From positions 12,186,133 to 12,250,132 of the forward strand of contig OZ007583.1 in NCBI GenBank assembly GCA_963931925.1: DNA of 64,000 nucleotides. The letters run 5' to 3'. Source of the DNA: Onchidella celtica. Taxonomy: Eukaryota; Mollusca; Gastropoda; Systellommatophora; Onchidiidae. The position numbers and the translations under genes were made by a program. Below, one piece after another: positions 11,618-23,976 of this stretch (positions within the stretch are counted from its first letter, which is position 1; the number at the start of each line of letters is the position of its first letter). The notes below the pieces were generated by a model. It worked only from the letters and a program-made list of their open reading frames with translations, was not told the DNA's origin and made no database searches.

Positions 11618-11662
11618 GGTTAGTATGCTCAAAAAGGAAAGGGAAAAAACAACAACAAATTA

Positions 11663-14600
11663 TTGACAGAAACAGGCAACACAAACTACTCAACGAAGGA
11701 AATGATGTCCAGAACTAAAATATGCACGCTTAACGTGCAGGGCTTGAGGCAACAAAAAAAACGAAAGGCACTCTTTCGAACCATGAAAATTGAAAAATTT
11801 GAAGCGATAGCAATGCAGGAAACGCACCTTCTCGAGGATGATATGGAATTAGTTAAAAAGGAATGGGGAGGAACGATTCATTATTCAGTAGGGACCACCA
11901 GAAGTAAAGGAATTATGACCATGTTCGGCAAAACTATTGCAGTTGAACAGGTAAAACTTGTATACAAAAACGAAAGAATGATAATCTCCAACATGAACAT
12001 AGAAAATGAAAATGAGGTCTACTTAATAAATGTTTATGGACCATGTATAGAAAGGGAAAAATGTATATTTTTTGCGCAAGTGAAAAGAATAATTGAAAAA
12101 TATGTCGACAATGGAAATACCACTCATGTTATATACCTCGGTGATTTTAACACTGTTATGTGCAACAACTTAGATATTGTTTCAGGATCGAAACATCCGA
12201 ATAATATCGTTGAATCTCTAAACACACATATAAAAGAACTGTCGCTAACGGATGTGTGGAGGCAACAACATCCAGGAGATCGAACCCATACCTGGAGCCG
12301 AGGGAATCCGATCATTGCAAGAAGATTAGATTACGTCTTTGTGGGTGACAACCTCCTCACTTTTGTATCGGAAACTAATATACAAAGTTTTGGATTTTCA
12401 GATCACAGAGCTTCAATAATTACGTTTAACTTCCAGTCGTTTAATAGGGGGCCATCCTCATATAAAATGAATACAAGTCTGTTTAAGGACCTCAGCTACG
12501 TCAACCTAATAAATGACACCATACATCGCACGGAAGAAACTTATAAAGATTTGGACCCCCAATTGAGATGGGAAATGATAAAAATTGATGTAAAGGAAGC
12601 TAGTCAACAATATAGTCGCCATCTACAAAATGGAAAAAGGGAGAGAAAATCAGATCTGTTCGAATCATTGAATATGCTAGAAACAAAACTTACCCAAGAC
12701 CCTGAAAGTAAAGAGATTTATGCTCAAATTATGTCTACTAAGAAACAGCTGGAAATAATTCAGATGGATGAGACAAGAGGTGCCCAGATTAGAGCAGGAA
12801 TAAAATGGATTGAGGAAGGTGAAAAGTCCACAAAGTTCTTTTTAGGTTTAGAAAAAGTGAGATCGAAGAGTAATACTATCCATAAACTTATTAACAATTG
12901 TGGTAGCGTTTTAAATAACGCTGCTGATATCAATGACCAAATTTGTCAGTTTTACGAAAATTTGTACCGGGAAGAAAAAAGTGAACAACAAATTTTAAAT
13001 CGAATCAATAATTTCATAAGGGAATTACAAATACCTCGGATATGTGATGTCGGGCGGGAGCAATGCGAAATACAAATTACTGATGCAGAGGTTTTATCTG
13101 CTCTGAAGAAAATGAAAAATGGTTCCGCTCCAGGATTAGATGGAATCCCAATGGAATTTTATAAAGTATTCTGGAGCCAAATTAAGAAACCATTAATGAA
13201 CTCCTATCTCTATAGCTTTCAGAAGGGATGTTTGTCTCCAACACAGAGAAAGGGAATTATAAGTCTTTTGCACAAAAGGAAAGGTCTAAATAGAAATGAT
13301 TTAGGAAACTGGCGCCCAATATCGCTTACAAACTCGGATTATAAAATAATAGCAAAAACTTTGGCATTGAGACTAGACAAAGTCCTGCATAACATAATCA
13401 GCGAAAACCAAGTGGGCTTTGTTAAAGGAAGAAGTATAGTAACTATGTTACGAGAATTAGATGATATCATCGAAAATCAAAAGCAAAGGAAAGTAGGAAG
13501 CGTCTTATTATCTCTCGATTTCCAAAAAGCTTTCGATACTATATCAACAAGCCTGGTTACTGAATCCTTTAGAATGTTTGGTTTCGGAAGTTATTTTCGT
13601 CACTGGATTTCCACTTTAATGAAAGATCGAGTGGCTATCATCAGGAATGGGGGATTCTTTAGCAGAGAGTTTAAAATTGAGAGAGGGGTACGGCAGGGTT
13701 GCCCAATTTCTCCACTAATCTTTGTGGTTGCTGTTGAAATTTTGGCCCTTAAAATTAAACAAGAAAGAAATATTAGAGGAATTACACTACCGGACACAAC
13801 GAGCCAGGTAAAAATTAAACAATATGCCGACGACACAACACTTTTTTTGAAAGACTTAATTGACTACAGAGAAATTCTGGCTAAAATAAAAGAATTTACT
13901 GAACTCTCAGGCCTGGCATTAAATAAAGAAAAGTCGCTTGCGATGACCATGGGAAAAGAAAGAATTCAGTGGGTTGAAGAACTAGACATAAAAGTGGTTG
14001 ACAAACTGAAAATTTTAGGTATAACTTTCAGCTCGAAGTCTCCAGCAATGGAGACGGAGGAAAACTGGAATAAGAAAATAGAAACTACAGAAAAAATACT
14101 GTCCTTATGGGCTAGAAGAGATCTATCTATAATTGGAAAAATACATATAGTGAAAACATTTGGTCTAAGTCAATTTATGTATGTAATGCAGAGCATTGGG
14201 CTTCCTTTGCATATTCTGAACAAAATAAATAAGTTATTTTTTAAATTTATATGGAAAAGACGACTTACGAACACCAGAGCGTTTGAAAAAGTAAATAGAG
14301 TTACGATGTGTAGTTCATATGAAAAAGGTGGGATGAATATGGTAAATATAATTCATAAGCAAATTTCTATTCTTCTTCAATGGGGAGAAAATTTAATTCA
14401 TGGTGAAAGTCAACCTTGGAAAATTATTCCTTTGCAATGTCTCGTTCCAGTTGGAGGCATCGCTGCCTTTGAAAGTAACATTGCGAGTAAAGAATTCAAA
14501 GGTCTAGAAAAGGTTAAAATACTATTCTGGAGACGAGTTTTGAAGACATGGATCGATAATAATCATATCCCAGAGACCGGAAATGTATTATCAGTAAATG

Positions 14601-15403
14601 AAACACTGTCTAACAACAAAAACATAAAGTATAAGAATAGCATACTTCTCTTGCCAAACTGTATACAGAGAAATATTGTCTATGTTAAAGATGTATGTAA
14701 TAATAACACCATAATTTCCTTTTATGACTTTATAGGGAAATACGGGGCCTTTCCTGGTGCCCAGCTAGAATACAATGTATTGTACAACGCTCTTCATAAG
14801 AAGCCATTGCTACAGGAGGAAAGACCAGGGGCATTGAAATCTATCAAATTCAGAGGGGAAATCATAGGTAATATAGGAAGGAAAGGATTTGAAAAAACGA
14901 TTAGAGTCGAGAGGCAATCTTATGCAATTAATTTCTGGAAACAAAAACTGAAAGTAGGGATAAGAGAAACACACTGGAAAATTGCATTTAACTGCACCAC
15001 AGAAACAAGGTTAAGAGTATTGCAGTGGAAAATACTGAATAACATTTATCCAACAAGTATACTATTAAAAAAGATGGGAATACAAGACTCAATTTTATGC
15101 CCAACGTGTAAAGCGGTAGATTTTTTAGAACACTTTTTCTATGATTGCCCAACAGTCCAGCCACTTTGGAAAGAAATCGAAAACCGAATTACAGCAGAAA
15201 CAGGTAAGAGAATTGTTTTAGATAAATGTTCCGTTTTATTGGGACTGTCGTCGCACGGCAAATTTAACAAGAAATCTCTGAATGAAATTAATCATGCAAT
15301 ATTGATAGGGAAAATGGTAATTTCGAAATACAACTATGGTAAGAGAGGCAAAATGACAGACCTGTTTAACACAGAGGCCAAGTTTAGGAAACTATGGGAG
15401 TAA
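11663..15403 (+). CDS. LINE ORF2: AP endonuclease and reverse transcriptase
   Basis: A 1246-residue enzyme for target-primed reverse transcription. The N-terminal APE-type endonuclease starts at about residue 18 (LNVQGLR, then MQETHL, YLGDFN and SDHRA). The reverse transcriptase core covers about 440-780, with NWRPISLTN, QVGFVKGRS, LDFQKAFD, GVRQGCPISP and the catalytic QYADDTT. The C-terminus carries a cysteine-histidine motif, CPTC...EHFFYDCP, typical of the zf-RVT region in L1/Tx1-like elements. A second possible start is Met at about residue 14. No stop or frameshift is seen. Confidence 0.93.
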   Translation: MTETGNTNYSTKEMMSRTKICTLNVQGLRQQKKRKALFRTMKIEKFEAIAMQETHLLEDDMELVKKEWGGTIHYSVGTTRSKGIMTMFGKTIAVEQVKLVYKNERMIISNMNIENENEVYLINVYGPCIEREKCIFFAQVKRIIEKYVDNGNTTHVIYLGDFNTVMCNNLDIVSGSKHPNNIVESLNTHIKELSLTDVWRQQHPGDRTHTWSRGNPIIARRLDYVFVGDNLLTFVSETNIQSFGFSDHRASIITFNFQSFNRGPSSYKMNTSLFKDLSYVNLINDTIHRTEETYKDLDPQLRWEMIKIDVKEASQQYSRHLQNGKRERKSDLFESLNMLETKLTQDPESKEIYAQIMSTKKQLEIIQMDETRGAQIRAGIKWIEEGEKSTKFFLGLEKVRSKSNTIHKLINNCGSVLNNAADINDQICQFYENLYREEKSEQQILNRINNFIRELQIPRICDVGREQCEIQITDAEVLSALKKMKNGSAPGLDGIPMEFYKVFWSQIKKPLMNSYLYSFQKGCLSPTQRKGIISLLHKRKGLNRNDLGNWRPISLTNSDYKIIAKTLALRLDKVLHNIISENQVGFVKGRSIVTMLRELDDIIENQKQRKVGSVLLSLDFQKAFDTISTSLVTESFRMFGFGSYFRHWISTLMKDRVAIIRNGGFFSREFKIERGVRQGCPISPLIFVVAVEILALKIKQERNIRGITLPDTTSQVKIKQYADDTTLFLKDLIDYREILAKIKEFTELSGLALNKEKSLAMTMGKERIQWVEELDIKVVDKLKILGITFSSKSPAMETEENWNKKIETTEKILSLWARRDLSIIGKIHIVKTFGLSQFMYVMQSIGLPLHILNKINKLFFKFIWKRRLTNTRAFEKVNRVTMCSSYEKGGMNMVNIIHKQISILLQWGENLIHGESQPWKIIPLQCLVPVGGIAAFESNIASKEFKGLEKVKILFWRRVLKTWIDNNHIPETGNVLSVNETLSNNKNIKYKNSILLLPNCIQRNIVYVKDVCNNNTIISFYDFIGKYGAFPGAQLEYNVLYNALHKKPLLQEERPGALKSIKFRGEIIGNIGRKGFEKTIRVERQSYAINFWKQKLKVGIRETHWKIAFNCTTETRLRVLQWKILNNIYPTSILLKKMGIQDSILCPTCKAVDFLEHFFYDCPTVQPLWKEIENRITAETGKRIVLDKCSVLLGLSSHGKFNKKSLNEINHAILIGKMVISKYNYGKRGKMTDLFNTEAKFRKLWE

Positions 15404-16417
15404 GCAAGGAAGTCGTGGAGGAAGGAACGCAAAGAATGTGAGTCAGGTAAGAATTTTACTCCTTTTTCACAGGGCAGGGACTTTTTAGAAACCTATGGTA
15501 CCCTTAATAACTGCAGAGGGTTAGGAAGCTAACAGTAGTACTAATAGCAATAACATCTGCTAAATAGTATACTCATGAAATGCCATTTTGCCGTAAATCG
15601 TTAAGTTTGAGCGTTTGGCTGTCGGATCGCCCCAGGGAAAGCACCCACATACATTACGATTTGTATTAACTACAATATGTATACGATAGCGTCATTGTAA
15701 CTGCTGGAGGTCACGGGGTGGTTTTTTTGGCAGGTTTTTACACCCTAAGACGCCCAACAGATAGGTGGTGAGGCTCGATGTGGGGCAGTCTCGGTGTGCC
15801 ATAATCAAATTTACAACTCTCCCTTTTCAACTGCTAAATTTCATTACGAAGATTTTATTCCCCTCGGATGATCTATTTGTTAATTACCTCCTCCTCTTTG
15901 TCCATGCCACTGCTGCACTTTGTCTCATTCAGTCAGGAATTGGTTAGGACATTAACAGAACTAACATAAACAGCCACCATAGAACGGACCTCTGCAGTTT
16001 AGAGACTTTTATTATTGTTGTGGCGCCAGGACTAACAATGGACGCTTCTTTTGATGAAGCGGGAAAGTGGGAAGAGCTCACCCCTAGGTTCTGTATAGAC
16101 CAGGGGCAAGTAGAAAATTAAAAAAGAAACATTTTCAGTAACAGATCTCATCTCTTCTTTGTTTCTCTTACAGCAACTAAAACATTTGAAAAAAAAATCG
16201 AACTAACAGGATATCACAACACTGATAGTATTGTCTGAACATAATCATATTTAACAAGTTAGACTGACTCACTAATGGGGTACCAAAAAAAAAAAAAAAA
16301 TGTGTAGTGAGCTCGGGAAAAAAAAAAAAAACAGTACAATATCAAGTAATGGAATAAAAATACAATAGGTGTTAAATAATTTATCTAAGTGGCATGGCGT
16401 TATCTAAGGTTCTTTAA

Positions 16418-16430
16418 GGGTCCCTCTCCA
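16418..16430 (-). promoter_or_regulatory. Candidate tRNA primer-binding site
   Basis: On the minus strand, one base after the 5' LTR end, the sequence reads TGGAGAGGGACCC. Starting with TGG matches the complement of a tRNA CCA end, and the place is right for minus-strand primer binding. I could not match it to a specific tRNA. Confidence 0.55.
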
Positions 16431-16431
16431 G

Positions 16432-17759
16432 TGTTACGAGCTGGGTCCTCGAGTGTTACGAGTTCAAGGAAGGGTGTTACAGATGGGGATTACTGTGCTC
16501 GTGTTTTACGGGGATGGTTAATTATAAATTTACGTGTTCGACTGCATTTTTAATAAATATCGAGAGGTTTTAGAAATTACTCTGCCATACCATGCCACAT
16601 ACACTAATAACAATTTCGAGTACGTTATATCAAGGACCTTGTAGGGCCACAAATTTATTACTTAAATACCTAACAATTTCGGCTATCGTTTACATATTAA
16701 AAGACAACATCAGCAGCATCAAATGAAAATACTAAAATACATAACTATAAATCTCCTCTAGATTCTTAAAAGATTTGAAACTCTATATCATTCTGATTCA
16801 TTCACAGTTTACTTAGTAATTATTTATCTTCAGAAATATAGACTGCCTACTATCTCACAAATGATATACTTAGGTCTCAGACGACAATATTAACTCATTT
16901 AACTGCTTATAAAGGATCAAACCGTCAAGACACACTGACGTAGTTAAAATAGATCTAGATCTGCTCTAGGATGGGCTGGCAATCCCCAGCCTCATCCAGA
17001 CACATCAATTACAATTTACAAATGTGTATATCAGTCACTCTTTCTAGATCTTAATTGCAAGTAAAACTTTATGGTCTTGCATTCCTTTGATCGCACTTCT
17101 ACTGGAAAGTTAGGGTCAGATTCACATCATCTCGAATCATTTTGATGAAACTTACGATTGGTTCCCTGAAACGATTTCAGGGAACTGGAGAAAATAGCTG
17201 TGGATTATTTTCATTGTCTATCCAGGACATAGACATGACTTAACAGTCTGTTGGTTCTCTCTGGCTGAACCGTATTAGCCGACAACCCTCGTAGCTGGAA
17301 GATCTACATGGAAGTGATTAAATCTCAAGATGGCTTCGGCCAAATCTTCTGCAAGTCCACGTGACTGCTCAAATTTGATTGGTGCATCCACTTCGAGCTC
17401 CGCTCGCAGCGCCAATAGATTCTATTAATAGTAACAGACAAAGTTATTCAAGTCTATCAAAACCGTTCGCAAAGTCTCTACACCCTAAACGTTTTATGTA
17501 CGAATTTATTCACTCCTTATTCGCCCCGTCTTTCCCTGTTAAGGTACACCCAAACCACGGGGTCGAAAACTGCATCGTCACTGTTAATTTATCCATTCGT
17601 TCTATCTTGACCCACTTTCTTTCCATCTCTAAGAAAAGCGTTACAAAAACAAACTGTCCACGGGAATAGTTCAAGGACGTTTGGACTGGCCAAAATCAAT
17701 GATGCCATGTAATAAACAATGCGTGACCTAGCACGGCAATTCAAATCCTAACCCTGACA
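16432..17759 (-). repeat. 5' LTR of the Gmr1-like element
   Basis: A 1328-bp LTR with TG...CA ends (minus-strand start TGTCAGGG, end CGTAACA). On the minus strand a TATA-like TTTATAAG lies near 16905-16912, and an AATAAA near 16653 could end the R region. It carries a 96-codon open frame (17379-17669) identical to one in the other LTR. I read that as incidental rather than a gene. Confidence 0.92.
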
Positions 17760-18754
17760 GCCGGCAATTAAATTACTATAGTCTTCATACGTATATCCAT
17801 AGATCTTGCTAGATCTAGAATCTAGGTCTCATTCCTGCATCCGTCATTGTCGCCGCCAAGTAAATCACTTAGATCTAGACTTAGGCGATGTCTAGTTAGC
17901 TTAAATTTGAAGGAAGGGACTACATCTGGCTAAATTTAGAACTGATTCCTCCTTCCATTACAATTGGAACCAAATATAACACTTAGACTTAAGTGAGGAC
18001 GAATAGATAGATCTACGCAATTAGTTTCGGAATCGCCGCCATGCAGAACGGTAAAAAGAATGTAAACAATGTTTGTACCAAGTGATCAAATTCCTGATTG
18101 GTGCAAAAGAAGCCATAAGAAAGTAGAATTAACTTCCGGTTTATTCATAAAATGATTACAATGTTCTGATTCGGGGCACTGTGTAAAAGTTATAATTAAA
18201 AACTAGAACCCGGAAGAACGAAAACGGAAAAAAAATGCCGATTGCTGGAAGTAACCAAAAATCGGAATGCCAGTCTTGCAAATCGGAATCACGCCCGTTT
18301 TTAAGAAAAATTAAAATGATTCCGATCAAATCAGAATGGGTGGCATCTCTGATTACATCACCCAAATTGTGATGCATCCCAGCCCTCCAGTGTACAATCA
18401 CTGATGCACTCGCCTTTGCAAAGATTTGTTTTATAGCATGGCAGCTAAGCATGAGCACTCACACAGAATGGCTGTAATCCAAAAAGAAGAATTAAAACTC
18501 TTGCAACAATGATACATAATGGCATTGGAACTTCTGACAAAACTTTGCAGGTGCACAAGTTCTATGACATAAGTGAAGCATATGAATTGCTTGTCAAGTG
18601 TTAGAACCACTCACTCCGACTTCCTCACTCCTTTGTATTTTATGGCTAATTTCGAGATCCATCCCATTAAAAAACACTGCTCTTATTTTATATTCTTAAA
18701 AGATGCAATTTCAGCCAATAATTTTCTTGTAGCACATGACAATAAAACTATATA

Positions 18755-19375
18755 CAGTGGAGTCCACTTAAGATAAACTCGCTTAAGATAAAATCTCGGT
18801 TAAAATAAACTTTCCTCATAGTCCCGATTTTTTTCTTCTTTACCATTACCAATCAATGACAGGTTAATATAAATGCCGACAACAAAGCCTCCGCTTAAAA
18901 TAAACCCTTCTTCTCAGCCCGCAAGTGTAAACCAGTATAGGATTCATATTAAACTTACTAAAAGGGCTTTATAAAGCCAAAGTCGAGTCTATACGCATTG
19001 CCTGCAGTCTTGGTGATGTAAAAGGGCCATGTGTGTGGAAGGGGGAGGGGAGTTTACGTTGGGAATAGTGATGCTTTCACTACCTTAGTCCAGTACATTT
19101 CAGTCTCCGCATGGGAGACCCACTTGTGATTAGCCTAGACTTCCTCCCCACCCGCCTCTCATGCCCACATCAGCATATGGTGTATACAATGCATTTAGCT
19201 TCAAGCTGAGGGTCACACAGACAGTTTATAAGAACAAGTAAGGCTATTGTGTATATTATCCACTTCTTATTCTTATGTGAGAGGTTGTTTCTTTTGAAAA
19301 TTGTTAAGATAAACCTTGCTTAAAATAAACTTATTGGCTCGGCCCCGAGAGGTTTATCTTAAGCGGACTCCACTG
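18755..19375. mobile_element. MITE with CAGTGGAGTCC termini and TA duplication
   Basis: The left end CAGTGGAGTCCACTTAAGAT and the right end, whose reverse complement is CAGTGGAGTCCGCTTAAGAT, form inverted repeats of about 25 bp with one mismatch, flanked by TA on both sides. Several internal TTAAAATAAAC-type motifs repeat the terminal sequence. It is 621 bp and non-coding. TA duplication and CAGT ends fit the pogo branch of Tc1/mariner. Confidence 0.8.
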
Positions 19376-19872
19376 TACCAGCAAAATTATTTATCCTGAT
19401 TGTGAACAGCACTGAATACTTATACACATTATATCATAAAGATATGTGCAGACTTTGGCATGTGGAATCAAAACTTTGAATGAAAAATGATCAAAGATTG
19501 TAGATTGTCTTCACAAACGCGATCATGAATAAAACTGTACATTTTGTATACAGTGCATAATGGAGCGGTAGGTAAACTATGGCTTGCGGGCCACAAGTCA
19601 TCCACCTATGACCTGTGAGAGCTTGACAAAATACACTTAATCACTATCGCTAATCTCCAATAAATTAAATTAGTTGGAATGAACAGTTCTGGTCTGCTCA
19701 TATAAAATATAATATATCATGGAACAAAATAGACAAGTGACCCCTCAACTGGTGCCATCATTTATTCTTCTGCTGTTTAATATTCTATACCATCCAATGA
19801 ATTGGATTTTACACCACTTTTTTTTCATAACTACATCAGCCCTTTCCATGCACACACTCCACACTGTTGTCA
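19376..19872 (-). other. 3' UTR region of the THAP-nucleotidyltransferase gene
   Basis: This is sequence downstream of the minus-strand stop codon at 19873-19875. A minus-strand AATAAA lies at 19761-19766, about 110 bases past the stop, and is a good poly(A) signal. The 96-codon-type open frames on the plus strand here are not supported. Confidence 0.55.
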
Positions 19873-22800
19873 TCACAATCCCCGGACAGACAAAAGCCAC
19901 CTGGTACACAGGTTATAATCAGGATTTTCCCCCAGTCGAAATGTTCTTTTTGCCAGCTTTTCTCGCAGTTCTCTGTACTGTTTTTCTAGTTCAGTAAGAA
20001 TGTTTTCTCTACTCCATTCCTGAAATTATAATTATAATTCAAATAAGGGTTATGAGTCAAATAACACATGATAATGAGAGAACTGCATGAGGAAGAGCAT
20101 TTCAAATTACAACCTCTCAGAGTTTGTTTTGCTGTTAGCATCTCACAATGAAAGGGGGAAAATAGAAATGAATTCAACTGCACTGCACATACCTGCAACG
20201 GCTTGTTAGGAACAAAAAAACATCAACAGCTGAGAGAGAAATACATGGAAAACTAAAATGTAACTTCAGATAGACAATTTTTAGCCAATTAAGCCACAGT
20301 TTTCATAACCTTTTGTGCTGAGATCTATGTAGTATCACATGATTTTGAAGGTCACTAAGCCCATGTCTCCTTTGCATGCATATAGATTTTGTATTTATGC
20401 TTTGGAAACTGTAATCCTGACCTCAAAGGATCAGCAATTTTTCCAAGTTCTTTTCATTTTGCCACAAAATCTTTCAGGTGCTCTTCAAGCCAGTTACAGA
20501 TGAAGTTGGGAAGGTCCATTTTCTACTTACTCCGTCTTCCTGAGTTCTCACATTCATGATAAACTCTCTGATCTCTCCATCTACTCTGACTGGTGGTACC
20601 TCTCCTCCCATCATATACTGCAGACTGTGAATCTTATGGAAATTCTGAGAATCCAATAAAAACATCGAGATATAACACAAAGAACCTGCTTTACCCCCAC
20701 ATGAAAACTCCAGCCATCAACATTACAAATCAATATAATTTTTTTCTGACTACCTTGCTACTCCCTGAATCCAATCTGATAATATGGTGCTCTATAAGCA
20801 TTTCCAATCTCACTTCGTATGTCCCAGATTTCTTCTTTCGAACTCATGTCATAACTGTTTTATAGTGTTCAAATCTGAAATTTTGACTCTTTGGATGTGC
20901 CTACAGCAAATCTGAGAGTGACTTCAGTAGTCAAAATCACTTAGGGCATTAACCTTTATGTGCCATGCAATCAACTGTTGTTTACTCTCCTCCCTACCAG
21001 TACCACTTTGCGCTGCAACAATCACATGCTGCCCGCTCCTGTGCCTAACCTTTTGCTACACAACAGGCACCCCTTCTCCTGCTGGTGTTAGTGTAGCATA
21101 AAATTTAGTCAGTTCTTTCCATTGATGCCAGTTGTGTTAAAAACATAATTACAAGTGTATCAAAAGTTACCATTTATTTTTATTCCTGTCCTGCACAATA
21201 CGTAAAGGTTAAAAAGAGAACTGACCATATTTTCATCACTTCACATTTTGCACATTTTGTTTACAATCAGATTTGCTATCAATGAGTGGCTTTCCATTGT
21301 GTGTTAAAAGTTCCTAACCTGGTAGAACAATTTTCTGTCTCTCTTGACACTGTCAGAAAGTTTTCCTCTCTCGATGGTCTTAAAGTTGTTTCTAATGAGG
21401 CCCAGGTACTGGCTGATGGCTTTCTCAGTGACAAAACTTCGCTTGTGTTTGGCCAATTCCTGCAACAGAAAGCAAACTGATCAGAACGGAATGTTAAAAT
21501 CGGGCAAAAAGAAAAAGTTGTATGTTGCGAAATCCTGCGTCAGAAATAAAACCCAAACGATACAAAGCAAACTAAAGAGAAGACAGAAACTGTTCGAATT
21601 TTCGGCTTTCGCCTTTATCAAGAAAAAAAAAAACATGGAACAGAGAAAACAATTGAACAATAAAATGTTTCAACAGGAAATGTATAGAATCACAGCTAAG
21701 TAACATATTCTGTTTCGCTTTATCATGGTTGTTGCATAATCTGATGTAATCAAGTGTCCCAATCATCAAGCATATCACACACTATCATGTGACTTAAAGT
21801 CTTCTCACTCCCACCTCATGATATCAAGACTTACCTGCCAGTGTGAGCTCATGTAATGATGGTCAGTAGAAAACAGCAACTGAAATAAACAATGAAAAGA
21901 AATCAAAGTTCGGTTCTCACACATCTAATCGCATGCGTCAAAAAAAAAAAAAGTTCAATCATTCTAACTTTTACAAAATCAGACACAAAAAAAAAAAAAA
22001 AAAGGTAACTCAGCTGAATGAAACTTTCTCTACTTCTTAACATGTTTGAAAAATGCAGCATGTTTCATACTGTTGATACATTTGTTTAGTAACCTTGCCC
22101 ACACAGATCTTACCTCCAGTATGACAACACTGCATTTCAGGAGCATCTCACAAAATGTACGGGCTTCGTAGGCTCCATATTCCACTGTCTTATCCAGGCC
22201 TCGACTCTCGTGTGTCTCTGGTAGTTTTTTGGTGGTAGACATCAGTGTCTGATCAACACGGAAAAATCATGAGCCGTTCAAATAAATCAAATATATAAAT
22301 CATTTTTAAATTCCACCATACATGCGTGAAACCATGAAATTCACCCAGGTCAGTCCGAGCATCTGGAACATCAAGTCAGCCCTTTTGAGGCTAGGAGATC
22401 CCAGTTACTTCTTAAATTGCCATAGGTAGCTTCCAGTACCTATAATTTATATGAAATAATTTTGAACTGCAGTTCAAGTGACCTATTATCCTTTCATATT
22501 TTATAGAAAGATATAAAAAGGAAGTGTCCTTATCGACAGCACTTCCATACATTTCCATAAAAATGCCCTGACAGTAGTGACAACCAGATTGGGGCCAAAT
22601 GGATCAACAAATCCCACATAACAATTCTTGGCTCTTTGCGCTTGACACTGCCTGAAAAACACTATTATAGTATTACAAGGTAGTCCAAACTGATTTTTAC
22701 TTTTTACCAGAACTCACCAGTTATGGTCTAATCTGATGAAGCTTGCTTTTCCAAGAATTTTGATACCAAATTTATCATTCTGGCTTAGAGACTCTGAAAG

Positions 22801-23976
22801 TTATGGCATTTTCAAAAGTGAAAAACGAGTGGAATTTGCTGCCTTTTGCAAATTGCATGATAGTCGAAATTTGATCGCCCATAAAATGACGGTTTATGGA
22901 GTCACAGCATTGAAAATTCTCAGTTTCGAAGTCAAGGGGCTGTACATCGCACTCAAATTTTTTACGAGGGGTACAAGCATCTCATTTTACTTTTTTTTAC
23001 TCATCAAACTTTGTTAGACGTCAATTTTTTGTGAACTCTTACAAGGGAGACCAAAATAATATTTTGTTTTTAAATTGAAAAGGAGGTGAACTGTGTCGCC
23101 ACTGACTCAGCACTGAGCATCGGACAAAGGTGACAAAATCAAGCATTGGGTGGGTCCACAAAAACAGTCAGCGCTTCACGCCAAAACAGGCTCTTTGTCT
23201 AATTTTGGCATACCCTTGTGTTACCCTTGGAATACAGAGGCTGAGGTTCATTTGCGTATAATTTTGATCCTGATCTATTAAAGTTCCCACCAGTTTCTTG
23301 TGAACAAACTTTTTAACAAATGATTTTTAGAGGAATTTCAACTCAAAACATTATGAAAAATAAATTGAATTAAATTTCACTTATCTGGCTTTCTGTGTGA
23401 GTTATTTTCAAACACATGTACTACATCGGCACGATGCTCTGCTTTCATTTGTTATGAGGAGGTCAAATTGGTACATACGGCTCAAGGTGAAAATGGTAAG
23501 ACTATGTTTTGTTCAAGCAATATAAACGCACAGTTACACACATTAATACAAAAGATAATATATTGTGACAGAGGAAGAATTGAACTTTATTTTGATGTAG
23601 GATGCATGCTGTATTACATAAACATGCAGAAGTAGCAGTCCTGTAATGTTGGCCTAAAATTATGTCAAAGCGGGGATGGAGGCAGTTTGGACTACCTAGC
23701 ATTACATGCAACCTCAATTGTCAGATTACCACACCCCATGGGTCAGAATGCATCTTTTTCACCCTTGCTACCAGTGTATCAAAAGAATGAGATTACCCAC
23801 CTCAGTAGGTGTGGCATACACAACAAGATAGTCCACATCTGAACTAGGGACGTTCAGGTTATACATGGCACTGCCAGCTACAGCTACCAGTAAGATGTTT
23901 TCAGGTTGCATCTGTGAGACAGGACCTCCCACCTCTTGCAACAGCTCCATCAGTCTACTATGGCTGTCAGGAAGAG
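19873..23976 (-). CDS. Second nucleotidyltransferase module with catalytic motifs, six exons
   Basis: The exons are 23976-23801, 22248-22114, 21879-21835, 21459-21319, 20644-20531 and 20019-19873. The 23976-23801 exon encodes a beta strand ILLVAVAGS and then SDVDYLVVY: the GS and two Asp residues that bind nucleotide and metal in PolB-type nucleotidyltransferases. Glu754 and Glu759 sit where the family has a third acidic residue and the WD/ELRK motif. Length and C-terminal His/Arg-rich helices fit RlaP/YcgL-like proteins. The end RWLLSVRGL is followed by TGA at 19873-19875. Confidence 0.78.

Larger units (their letters stand above)
9812..16329 (+). mobile_element. Full-length L1/Tx1-like LINE inserted in the LTR element's leader
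   Basis: A 6.5 kb non-LTR retrotransposon flanked by a 14-bp target duplication, AACAGTACAATATC (9798-9811 and 16330-16343). It has a 5' UTR of about 480 bp with two T runs, ORF1 and ORF2 both open, a 3' UTR of about 900 bp, and a 3' end with two A runs (about 16286-16302 and 16318-16331). The insertion is antisense to the host retrotransposon and lies between its 5' LTR and gag. Intact ORFs and clean duplications argue for recent insertion. Confidence 0.93.
1928..17759 (-). mobile_element. Gmr1-like Ty3/gypsy LTR retrotransposon, nearly complete, interrupted by a LINE
   Basis: Two direct repeats of 1328 bp (1928-3255 and 16432-17759) bound the element. Both begin TGTT and end GACA on the plus strand, and GCCGG flanks the outside of each (1923-1927 and 17760-17764), a 5-bp target duplication. 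Coding runs on the minus strand, so the right LTR is the 5' LTR. From 5' to 3' it holds a primer-binding-site candidate, a leader of about 1.45 kb (split by the LINE at 9812-16329), gag, pol with the order protease, integrase, RT, RNase H, a purine tract and the 3' LTR. Without the LINE and its duplicated target the element is about 9.3 kb. I saw no LTR differences in the lines compared, so insertion looks recent. Integrase upstream of RT is the defining feature of the Gmr1 group. Confidence 0.93.
1363..18349. mobile_element. Outer short-TIR DNA element (hAT-like MITE), split by later insertions
   Basis: The left end reads CAGAGATGCCACCC at 1363. The right end is its exact reverse complement, GGGTGGCATCTCTG, ending at 18349. 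Both ends are flanked by ATTACA (1357-1362 and 18350-18355), a 6-bp target duplication. Only 1363-1927 and 17760-18349 belong to the element, about 1.15 kb. The rest is the LTR retrotransposon that landed in it. Just inside both termini are several copies of a motif like AATCNGAAT in mirrored orientation. No transposase is encoded. The TIR beginning CAGAG fits hAT or P-like elements, but a 6-bp duplication is shorter than the usual 8 bp, so the superfamily is uncertain. Confidence 0.7.
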
